Assembly: GCA_015655095.1 (NCBI GenBank)
Contig: JAATFR010000407.1
Span: forward strand, 1 to 9,377
Origin: Hyphomicrobiales bacterium
GTDB lineage: Bacteria; Pseudomonadota; Alphaproteobacteria; Parvibaculales; Parvibaculaceae
Length of the DNA: 9,377 nucleotides
Direction: 5' to 3'
Made by a program: the position numbers and the translations under genes. Under the pieces are notes generated by a model. That model made no database searches. It saw only the letters and a program-made list of their open reading frames with translations, and was not told the DNA's origin. Position 1 is the first letter of the stretch; every line of letters starts with the position of its first letter. Shown here piece by piece: positions 1-6,104 of this stretch.

Positions 1-281
1 CCTTCGTCGCTTTTCAGATATTCGCCGTTGACGACGAACTCCGCCGACGCGCGCGAACCGTCCGCACTCGCCATGATCGCCATGTCGGTGAGATGTTCCT
101 TGTACGCACCGTTCATGCGGCCCATGAACGCGCGAAACGCTTCCTTGCCCGTTTCGCGCTGACCCTGATTGATGTCGTGGATCACATCCTCAGTCAGAAG
201 GGCGAAGAAGCCCTCGATATCCTGAGCGTTGAAGGCAGCGTAATAGGCGCGAATGAGCGCGGTTGTCCGATCTTGAGACAT
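1..281 (-). CDS. NTF2/SnoaL-like (ketosteroid isomerase-related) protein, partial
   Basis: The gene starts at the ATG complementary to 279-281 and leaves the window after 93 codons, so the C-terminus is missing. The visible protein opens MSQDRTTALIRAYYAAFNAQ, continues with an aromatic-rich stretch and EDVIHDINQG, and then GKEAFRAFMGRMN. This helix, then strand, then helix pattern is typical of small NTF2-like cone-fold proteins of the SnoaL/steroid-delta-isomerase-related group, usually about 120-140 residues. Such proteins bind or isomerise small hydrophobic substrates, but the family is functionally mixed and no substrate can be named. No strong Shine-Dalgarno is visible upstream. It is transcribed away from the hsp20 unit, and the 282-403 interval must hold its promoter. 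Family assignment is fairly safe; function is open. Confidence 0.75.
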   Translation of the reverse strand, partial: MSQDRTTALIRAYYAAFNAQDIEGFFALLTEDVIHDINQGQRETGKEAFRAFMGRMNGAYKEHLTDMAIMASADGSRASAEFVVNGEYLKSDE

Positions 282-403
282 GGAAAGCTTTCACAGAAAA
301 GGCAGGAAACAGGTGGAGATATGAGATTTTCGCATGATAGGACTTTGCCCCGGCGAGGGCCAGAGCGCGCCTTCAGGAAACAATATCTTTGTCTGGCCCG
401 GCT

Positions 404-431
404 CTTGAACAGCGGCAAACCGATCTTAAAT
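404..431 (+). promoter_or_regulatory. Candidate heat-shock (sigma-32-like) promoter of hsp20
   Basis: CTTGAA at 404-409 matches the conserved core of the sigma-32 -35 element. It is followed after 15 bases by CTTAAAT at 425-431 as a possible -10 region. Transcription would begin near 437-440, just before the first leader hairpin, giving a leader of about 120 bases, the usual size for a ROSE leader. The -10 match to the sigma-32 consensus is poor, so the promoter is inferred mainly from position. Confidence 0.45.
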
Positions 432-440
432 TTCTACCGT

Positions 441-558
441 GCGGATGCCCATGAGGGGTCCGCCAGCGCGTTGAAGCCGCAATCCCGGTCAGTCCCGACG
501 GGAGACCGGCAGCGGCTTCGACGCCGATCACCCCACATCGCTCACGGAGGATGTTTTC
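441..558 (+). promoter_or_regulatory. ROSE-like RNA thermometer in the hsp20 leader
   Basis: Three stem-loops fill the leader. Hairpin I pairs 441-445 with 459-463 and adds a CCC/GGG inner stem. Hairpin II has a 13-bp outer stem, 468-480 with 512-524 (one G-U), and an inner CCGGT/ACCGG stem, 485-489 with 505-509. Hairpin III, next to the start codon, pairs CATC (536-539) with GATG (550-553) and CTC (541-543) with GAG (547-549), leaving G540 bulged and a three-base loop. This sequesters the Shine-Dalgarno GGAGG (546-550). The anti-SD strand reads TCGCT, matching the U(U/C)GCU signature of ROSE elements that control small heat-shock genes in rhizobia and enterobacteria. Heat would melt hairpin III and allow translation. 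The fold was worked out by hand. Confidence 0.75.
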
Positions 559-1017
559 ATGGCCAGTTTCGATTTTTCCCCGCTTTTCCGTTCCACCGTT
601 GGTTTTGACGAGCTTGTCGGCCTGCTCGACAGCGTGAAGCAGGATTCCGCCCAGCCCGCCTACCCGCCTTATAATATCGAGCGGGTCAGCGAGAACGACT
701 ACCGCATCAGTATGGCGGTCGCCGGTTTCAAACCTGAAGAACTCAACATCGAGGCGAAAGCCAACGAATTGACCGTCTCGGGCAAGCATGAAGCCCCGAC
801 CGGACGCAAATATCTCCATCAGGGCATCGCTAACCGCAGCTTCGAGCGCCGCTTCAAGCTCGCCGATCATGTGCGGGTGACGAACGCAACCATCGAACAT
901 GGTCTTCTCCATGTCGATCTCGTGCGGGAAATCCCCGAGGCGCTGAAGCCGCGCCAGATCGAGATCAATGTGGCGACATCCGCGCCCCGGCAGATTGAAA
1001 ACGCCGCGGCGGCCTGA
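559..1017 (+). CDS. Hsp20 / alpha-crystallin family small heat-shock protein
   Basis: This 152-residue IbpA-like chaperone would hold unfolded proteins in a refoldable state in the cytoplasm until DnaK/ClpB act on them. The N-terminal arm (about 1-35) is short and has FDFSPLFRSTVGFDEL, common in bacterial class A sHsps. The alpha-crystallin domain covers about 38-128, with DYRISMAVAGFKPEELNIE and the A-x(4)-G-L-L signature at 110-117 (ATIEHGLL). A C-terminal IEI (134-136) fits the I-x-I/V motif that docks neighbouring subunits. The ATG at 559 is chosen because GGAGG ends 8 bases upstream and the protein then begins as its homologues do. Regulation is probably by a heat-shock promoter plus the ROSE-like leader. 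It is convergent with the acyl-CoA synthetase gene. Confidence 0.93.
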   Translation: MASFDFSPLFRSTVGFDELVGLLDSVKQDSAQPAYPPYNIERVSENDYRISMAVAGFKPEELNIEAKANELTVSGKHEAPTGRKYLHQGIANRSFERRFKLADHVRVTNATIEHGLLHVDLVREIPEALKPRQIEINVATSAPRQIENAAAA

Positions 1018-1022
1018 TTACC

Positions 1023-1065
1023 GGAAATCGCGCCTTGTGCTCATTCGAGCATGAGGCGCATTTCC
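1023..1065. terminator. Long stem-loop shared by two convergent genes (likely bidirectional terminator)
   Basis: GCGCCT (1030-1035), TGT (1036-1038) and GCTC (1039-1042) pair with GAGC (1047-1050), ATG (1051-1053) and AGGCGC (1054-1059), giving 13 continuous pairs with two G-U and an ATTC loop. The stem extends through GGAAAT (1023-1028) and ATTTCC (1060-1065), with only C1029 bulged. It begins 6 bases after the hsp20 stop and contains the stop codon of the opposing gene (1041-1043). The T-tracts are short (TTT), so termination strength is uncertain, but the symmetry suits both strands. Confidence 0.65.
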
Positions 1066-3722
1066 AGCACGCTCATTTCGCCTTCAAGCCCATGCCGCTC
1101 GAATCCCAGCCCCTCGCAGAGGTCGAGCATATGCCGGTTCTCGCGCAGCACATGGCCGAAAATCTCCTTCACGCCGCGCTCACGAGCATAGTCGATCAGG
1201 CGCACCATCATCGCATAGCCAAGACCAATGCCCTGATGGTCCGAGCGCACCAGAATGGCGTATTCAGCCCTGATACGATCCGAATCTTCTGACAGACGGC
1301 CAACAACGGCAGCGTGACTGTGGCTCTGGTCCGCAAACAGCACGAAAGCCATCTCCCGGTCATAATCGATCTGCGTCAGGCGGGCGGCAAGCTGACGCGG
1401 CAAGCGTCGCAAGGGCGACAGAAAACGCATGCGCAGATCCTCCGGATCCGTATTGGCCAGCAGATCGTCGATCAGAGGCGCGTCTTCGGGACGGATCGGA
1501 CGCATGGGATAATTTTTCCCGTTGCGATCGCTCAATTCACCCTCAAGCCGCTGTGGATAGGGGCGGATGGCGAAGCGGCGCGTGCTGGTAAGCTTCGCGG
1601 GCTTGACCCGCATACGCACGTCAAGTGCGATGATGCCTCTGCGGTCCGCCAGCAGCGGGTTGATCTCAAGCTCGACAAGCTCCGGCAGATCGGCGGCAAG
1701 ATCGCCGATCGCCAGCAGCGCCCCTGCAATCGCGTCAAAATTGGCGCCGGGGCGTCCACGATAGCCTTCCAGCAATCTCGACACCCGGGTTTGCCGAATA
1801 AGATCCTCCGCCAGATTGCGGTTGAGCGGCGGCAGCGCCATCGCCTTGTCGTCGATGATCTCAACCGCCGAGCCCCCCTGCCCGAACAGGATGACCGGCC
1901 CAAAGGTCGGATCATCGATAAGGCCGAGAACAAGCTCGAACGCGCCTGGCCTGTTGACCAGCGGCTGCACGGTGAAGCCCTCGATGGAAGCATCCGGGCG
2001 CAGTTCGGCCACCTTCTCCAACATGGCCTGCGCCGCCGCGCGCACGGCCGCCTCATCCTCCAGCCCCAGCGCCACGCCGCCCACATCGGTCTTGTGAAGG
2101 ATATTCGGCGACAGGATTTTAAGGGCGACGGGAAAACCGGTCTGGCGCGCTGCCGCCACAGCCTCCTCGACACCCGATGCCGTCAGGGTTTCAACCACCG
2201 GCACGCCGTAGGCCTTGAGCACCGCCTTGGCCTCCGGTTCGCCCAGCCACTCGCGCTTTTCGGCCAGCGCGCGCTCGACAATGACGCGTACGCCCACGCG
2301 GTCACTTTCGGGCCAGGCCGGAGCTGCCGGCGGTATCTCCATCAGCAGCTTCTGGTTCCGCATGAAATGAACGCGGTGCATGAAACCATGAACGGCCTGC
2401 AATCCCCCGTCATAGGTTGGGATCTTTTCGTTCTGGAATATCCGGCGCGCCGCGTGTGCGCCCTGATCGCCAAGCCAGGCCGTGAAGACCGGTTTTGAGG
2501 ATTTCTTTGCCGCCACGATTACGGCCTGGGCCGCCTCGACATTATCAATCACCGCCGTTGGGCAATTTATGGCGAGAATGGCGTCCGTGTTGGGATCCTG
2601 GAGCATGACCTCCATGGCCCGGGCATAGCGCTCCGCCGTGGCGTCACCTCTAATATCCACCGGATTGCCATGAGACCATGTGCGCGGAAGCACAGCGTCA
2701 AGTCTTGCGACCGTTTCCACTGCCAGTTCCGCCAGATGCGCGCCCGCGTCGATCAGGAAATCTGTGGCGAGCACACCTACGCCGCCACCATTGGTGAGAA
2801 TACCGAGACGATCGCCAGCGAGGGGTTTCCGTTCCGGTCGCGTGGAAAGCGTTTCCGTCGCGTCGAACAATTCCTCCATGCCGAACACGCGCAACATGCC
2901 TGCACGACGGAACGCTGCATGAAAAACCGCATCAGAACCGGCAAGGGCGCCGGTATGGGAGGCGGCAGCCCTTGCCCCCTCCCTGTGACGCCCGCCCTTG
3001 ATGACAATCACCGGCTTGAGGCGCGCAGCCTGCCGTCCCGCTGACATGAATTTGCGCGCGTCGGCAATCGACTCGATATAGAGCAGAATGCCGCGCGTAC
3101 TGGTGTCCTGCGCGAGATAATCCAGCATGTCACCGAAATCGACGTCCGCCATGGTGCCAAGCGAGACAACATGGGAAAAGCCGATCTGGCGGCTCGTTGC
3201 CCAGTCGATGATGGCGGTGACGATCGCACCAGACTGAGAGACGAAGGCAATGTCTCCCGCAAGCGGCGCAATATGGGTGAAGGCCGCGTTGAGACCGACC
3301 CCCGGCACCATGATGCCAAGGCAATTTGGGCCGACGATACGCATGAGATAGGGCTTCGCCGCCTCCAGCAATTGCGCCTGAAGCGCACGGCCCTCCGCCC
3401 CCATCTCGCGGAAGCCCGCTGTTATGATAATGACGGCTCTGGTGCCGCGTCGGCCCAGCTCATCGATGATGCCGGGAATCGTCTGCGGCGGGGTGGCGAT
3501 GACGGCAAGGTCCGGCGCAGCGGGGAGGCTTGCGATATCGGGATAGGAATCGGAGGCGCCGAGCCGTGCGCCACGGGGATTAACCACCCAGATCGGCCCT
3601 TTGAAGCCCGCGCTGGCCAGATTGAGGAACAGCACGTTCCCCACCGAATGTTCCCGCGCACTGCCTCCGATCAGCGCCACCGACTTTGGCGCGAACATGG
3701 CGTCGAGATTACGGATACTCAT
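1041..3722 (-). CDS. NDP-forming acyl-CoA synthetase fused to GNAT acetyltransferase (Pat/PatZ-like)
   Basis: This is an 893-residue cytoplasmic fusion. Residues 1-135 are a CoA-binding Rossmann domain (SVALIGGS; GPNCLG at 131-136). Residues about 145-460 are succinyl-CoA-synthetase-like domains with SQSGA (162-166) and SHTGALAG, whose His256 is at the place of the phospho-histidine of ADP-forming enzymes. Residues about 475-705 are an ATP-grasp domain with PVALKILSPNILHKTDVGGV and EINPL (685-689). Residues about 738-893 are a GNAT domain with the acetyl-CoA loop QGIGLG (830-835). Relatives such as PatZ (YfiQ) acetylate lysines, classically on acetyl-CoA synthetase; other fusions may also interconvert acyl-CoA and acid. 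Which activity applies here is open, though a kept His256 leaves ligase activity possible. GGAGGG (complement of 3728-3733) lies 5 bases before the ATG. It is downstream of the threonine aldolase gene on the same strand. Confidence 0.9.
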   Translation of the reverse strand: MSIRNLDAMFAPKSVALIGGSAREHSVGNVLFLNLASAGFKGPIWVVNPRGARLGASDSYPDIASLPAAPDLAVIATPPQTIPGIIDELGRRGTRAVIIITAGFREMGAEGRALQAQLLEAAKPYLMRIVGPNCLGIMVPGVGLNAAFTHIAPLAGDIAFVSQSGAIVTAIIDWATSRQIGFSHVVSLGTMADVDFGDMLDYLAQDTSTRGILLYIESIADARKFMSAGRQAARLKPVIVIKGGRHREGARAAASHTGALAGSDAVFHAAFRRAGMLRVFGMEELFDATETLSTRPERKPLAGDRLGILTNGGGVGVLATDFLIDAGAHLAELAVETVARLDAVLPRTWSHGNPVDIRGDATAERYARAMEVMLQDPNTDAILAINCPTAVIDNVEAAQAVIVAAKKSSKPVFTAWLGDQGAHAARRIFQNEKIPTYDGGLQAVHGFMHRVHFMRNQKLLMEIPPAAPAWPESDRVGVRVIVERALAEKREWLGEPEAKAVLKAYGVPVVETLTASGVEEAVAAARQTGFPVALKILSPNILHKTDVGGVALGLEDEAAVRAAAQAMLEKVAELRPDASIEGFTVQPLVNRPGAFELVLGLIDDPTFGPVILFGQGGSAVEIIDDKAMALPPLNRNLAEDLIRQTRVSRLLEGYRGRPGANFDAIAGALLAIGDLAADLPELVELEINPLLADRRGIIALDVRMRVKPAKLTSTRRFAIRPYPQRLEGELSDRNGKNYPMRPIRPEDAPLIDDLLANTDPEDLRMRFLSPLRRLPRQLAARLTQIDYDREMAFVLFADQSHSHAAVVGRLSEDSDRIRAEYAILVRSDHQGIGLGYAMMVRLIDYARERGVKEIFGHVLRENRHMLDLCEGLGFERHGLEGEMSVLEMRLMLE

Positions 3723-3794
3723 GGAAGCCCTCCTCTTCTCTTATGTTTTAGCGAGAATAAAGGGCAACCATGTCCCGGAGGCAGTCGGATGCCG

Positions 3795-4835
3795 CTAACC
3801 TATATGAGCTGCGCATTTCAGAAACTGCTCCACCTCGCGCGCCTGCGTAGCGAAGGAGGTGACAAGCCTTACGGTTCCCACCTCCGGACCGTCGCCAGAC
3901 ATGGGCCAGTCGTAGAATTGAGCGCCTAAAGCCTCGAGAGCCGCAATGATGCGCCGGGGCAAGCGGATGAAAATCTCATTGGCTTCCACCGCATAGATCA
4001 GCGTGACGCCGGAAAGATTGGCAAGTCCCTCCGCCAGCCTCGTCGCCATTGCGTTGGCATGGCGCGCGTTGCGCAGCCAAAGATCATCCTCCAGATAGGC
4101 CAGAAGCTGGGCCGAGACAAAACGCATCTTTGAAACCAGATGGCCGCCCCGCTTGCGCCGATAGGCGAATTCCTCCGCATGGCGCGGATCGAAGAAAATC
4201 ACCACCTCTGCCGCCATGGCCCCATTCTTGGTCGCCCCGAACGAAAGCACATCGACACCGGCATCGCAGGTGATGGCCGCGGCGGAACAGTCGAGCGCCG
4301 CCATCGCATTGGCAAAGCGCGCGCCATCCATGTGAAAGGCGAGCGAGCGGGTGTCCGCCACTGCCTTGATCTGCGAGATTTCAGCCGGGCGATAGAGCGT
4401 GCCCATTTCGGTAGACTGGGTGATGGTGACGGTGGCGGGCTTCACATAATGAACATCGTTGGCCGGAAAAAGCTCAAGCATGTCGGCGAGTCCCTGCCCC
4501 GTCATCCTTCCATCCGCACCTTCGATCGTGACAAGCTTCGCCCCGCTGAAGAACTCGGGCGCACCGAACTCGCTGGACTGCACATGGGCTTCCGCATGGC
4601 AGAAGATCGCCCCATAGGATGGCGTGACAGTCGCCAGCGCCAGGGCGTTGGCCGCCGTGCCGGTCATAACCGGGAAGGCCGCAACCTCCCGCCCAAAAAG
4701 CCCCCCCAAAACCTCGCCAAGACGCTGCGTTAACTGGTCCGCGCCATAGGAGGATACCGTGCCCTCGTTGGCGGCAGCGATCGCCTTCAGGATTTCGGGG
4801 GAAACGATGTGGGCGTTATCACTCGTAAAAATCAT
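3795..4835 (-). CDS. ltaE: Low-specificity L-threonine aldolase
   Basis: This fold-type I PLP enzyme cleaves L-threonine and L-allo-threonine to glycine and acetaldehyde. The protein opens MIFTSDNAHIVSPEI and is 346 residues, normal for the family. Visible family marks are SSYGADQLT (28-36), the TGTAAN loop that binds the PLP phosphate (58-63), HMDGAR (168-173) with the PLP-ring aspartate, and SFGATKNG with the Schiff-base lysine at 203. The frame stays open 46 codons further upstream, but those residues lie in a repeated non-coding element and do not resemble the family, so the start at 4835 is preferred; its Shine-Dalgarno is weak. The gene precedes the acyl-CoA synthetase/GNAT gene by 72 bp on the same strand, a probable operon. 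A diverged, truncated second copy of its 5' part lies at 6678-7045. Confidence 0.9.
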   Translation of the reverse strand: MIFTSDNAHIVSPEILKAIAAANEGTVSSYGADQLTQRLGEVLGGLFGREVAAFPVMTGTAANALALATVTPSYGAIFCHAEAHVQSSEFGAPEFFSGAKLVTIEGADGRMTGQGLADMLELFPANDVHYVKPATVTITQSTEMGTLYRPAEISQIKAVADTRSLAFHMDGARFANAMAALDCSAAAITCDAGVDVLSFGATKNGAMAAEVVIFFDPRHAEEFAYRRKRGGHLVSKMRFVSAQLLAYLEDDLWLRNARHANAMATRLAEGLANLSGVTLIYAVEANEIFIRLPRRIIAALEALGAQFYDWPMSGDGPEVGTVRLVTSFATQAREVEQFLKCAAHIG

Positions 4836-4856
4836 TATCGCATTCCAGATTTTCGG

Positions 4857-4956
4857 ACTTCCGGCCCTCACATGCCTTTGCCCGGTCCAAACAAGACAGG
4901 TTGTGCCTTGCCGGGACACTCTATCGAATATTTCAGGGATAGTCCCTGCGGCCCTT
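4857..4956. repeat. 100-bp non-coding repeat, copy 1 (upstream of ltaE)
   Basis: This stretch recurs at 7046-7145 with only two substitutions by hand alignment. It begins 21 bases upstream of the ltaE start and runs away from it. It contains a perfect 15-base inverted repeat, CAGGGA-TAG-TCCCTG (4934-4948), suited to an operator or a small hairpin. It also has two related direct motifs, CGGCCCTC near one end and GCGGCCCTT at the other. It could be the ltaE promoter/operator region or a dispersed intergenic repeat. On the minus strand it is open in the ltaE frame, but both differences between copies change an amino acid, which argues against coding. Confidence 0.7.
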
Positions 4957-5199
4957 TTAGCAGGACTAATCATGTGGAAACCTGATGGTTACAATAGTCG
5001 TGTGGTAATGAACATAAAGCTGCTGTTGAAGTCAGAAATGGAATGAAAGATTATCAACGGTCACAGTCTGGCCGAACGGTTCGGGACCATGGAGAGCATG
5101 ACAGTGAACGGAAAATTACGACCAAGACCCGTGAGGGAACGTTCACACGTGTGCTCCAGGCTCAATGTTTAAAAGCTGGGGTTCCTTGTCACTGCGTCT
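4957..5199. other. Region without a recognisable gene
   Basis: This interval lies between the end of the repeated segment and the IS630 remnant. It is less G+C-rich than its surroundings. Only short reading frames are present, and none has a family-like sequence or a good ribosome binding site with a plausible product. Any remote promoter of ltaE (minus strand) could lie here, but I see no clear -35/-10 pair. It may be debris from the rearrangements that built this patch. Confidence 0.4.
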
Positions 5200-5454
5200 C
5201 TATTGGATTGATTCCAACGTTTGGTACCCACGTTTGACCGCGGAAATGATATTGTCCGGGGCGGCTTTCCAGATGAATGGCTTCGTCTCGTTATGGTGCT
5301 CGTTGACGAAGCGGTTGATGGCGGACTGGAGATCGACGACGGAATGAAACACACCGTGCTTGAGACGTCGGCGTGCAAGCTTTGCGAAGAGCCCTTCGAC
5401 GGCGCTCAACCATGAGCAGGATGTCGGGACGAAGTGGAAGGTCCATAGGGGATG
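5200..5454 (-). pseudogene. IS630-family transposase remnant A (C-terminal 84 residues)
   Basis: The minus strand encodes the C-terminal end of an IS630 DDE transposase, in one uninterrupted frame. It starts within PLWTFHFVPTSCSWLSAVEG, where the Glu is the third residue of the DDE triad, passes through RRRLKHGVFHSVVDLQSAIN, and ends YQTLESIQ then TAG. The first two catalytic aspartates and the N-terminal DNA-binding half are absent, so it cannot transpose. Alignment with remnant B breaks at 5454 on one side. On the other side it ends exactly at the TAG (complement of 5200-5202). The copies differ at 12 of 255 positions (hand count). No terminal inverted repeat of the other end is visible. 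Confidence 0.88.
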
Positions 5455-5612
5455 GTGACAAGAGCGCGTGGTATTATCCCGGTAGTATCAAGCGCAAATT
5501 TTGAAAGGGCAAACGCGATCTCAGGCTTGTGCCTTATTTATTGCCCCTTTGCACCTTAAAATTGACATTGCAATCGACCAGAGTAACGCTTTGTCAAAGG
5601 AGTCCTAGTTCC
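5455..5612. promoter_or_regulatory. Intergenic segment with imperfect stem-loop and weak promoter-like -35
   Basis: Beyond the break of IS remnant A the sequence is unrelated to the IS. AAAGGGCAA (5504-5512) can pair with TTGCCCCTTT (5541-5550) with one bulge, and AGGC/GCCT (5523-5526 with 5531-5534) can form a smaller inner stem. TTGACA at 5562-5567 is a perfect -35 hexamer, 46 bases before the membrane-protein start, but the expected -10 place holds only TAACGC. A promoter for the small gene at 5613 is plausible but not proven. Confidence 0.3.
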
Positions 5613-5909
5613 ATGGTAGAAGCCATTTTTATTATGACGGCAATGCTGGTGTTTTTTTCCCTCGCCTGTAGCCTGTGGGCGCTGATAAAGCGCGGTTTAT
5701 ATCATCGCTGGTGGGGCCTCATTGCGGCCCTCTTATCAACCGGCATTGTCTGTTTCATCATCCGCGCCCTTTCGCAATCATATGTCGATGCGGACGGATT
5801 GTTGCATGAGTATTTCGCGCTAATCCCAGTCGGTTATCTGTTTTCTTTCACAGGTATTGTTGGGTCGTTGATACTTTTCAATATAGAATATTTATCTTCC
5901 CGTAAATAA
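5613..5909 (+). CDS. Small three-helix membrane protein of unknown function
   Basis: I do not recognise a family. The 98-residue product, beginning MVEAIFIMTAMLVFFSLACS, has three hydrophobic stretches, about 4-25, 33-52 and 68-92. A basic turn, KRGLYHRWW (26-34), separates the first two, and an acidic turn (DADGLLHE, 59-66) precedes the third. By the positive-inside rule the first loop would be cytoplasmic and the acidic loop periplasmic. The start at 5613 is chosen because AAAGGAG (5596-5602) lies 10 bases upstream; an in-frame start 28 codons earlier would add residues unlike a membrane protein and lacks a ribosome binding site. It is A+T-richer than the housekeeping genes here and sits between two IS630 remnants, consistent with acquisition by transfer. 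It ends in SSRK and TAA. Confidence 0.7.
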   Translation: MVEAIFIMTAMLVFFSLACSLWALIKRGLYHRWWGLIAALLSTGIVCFIIRALSQSYVDADGLLHEYFALIPVGYLFSFTGIVGSLILFNIEYLSSRK

Positions 5910-6104
5910 ACCCTGTCCTGCAGATATGTCTTGCCTGGATGTCTGATATGGTTCGCCGTCGGCATTATGGTCACCACCAAGCTCAGTCTGCATATTTTGG
6001 ACAAGTGATTTCGGTGGAGTCCAGCGGGACCTTTATCGATTTTCATGGATTTGACTGTCAACAATAGCTCAAAATCTGGCCAGGGCTTTGCGCTACCGAG
6101 GCCG
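5910..6104. other. Spacer between membrane-protein gene and IS630 remnant B
   Basis: No gene, RNA or repeat is recognised. It has mixed composition and no clear terminator after the membrane-protein gene. Its right border, at 6104/6105, is where similarity between the two IS remnants begins. Confidence 0.35.

Noticed and set aside
1314..2498. A 394-codon open frame on the plus strand
   Set aside because: It is antisense to the acyl-CoA synthetase/GNAT gene, lacks recognisable domains and is explained by codon bias of the strongly supported minus-strand gene.
3795..4973. Longer form of threonine aldolase starting at 4973 (392 residues)
   Set aside because: The extra 46 residues lie in the non-coding repeat, do not resemble the family, and both substitutions in the other copy change an amino acid. 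The 346-residue form has the normal N-terminus.
5043..5237. A 64-codon open frame on the plus strand
   Set aside because: It has no recognisable sequence, runs into the IS630 remnant and shows no convincing translation signal.
5529..5612. 28-residue N-terminal extension of the small membrane protein
   Set aside because: There is no ribosome binding site before 5529, while AAAGGAG lies properly before 5613, and the extension is not membrane-like.
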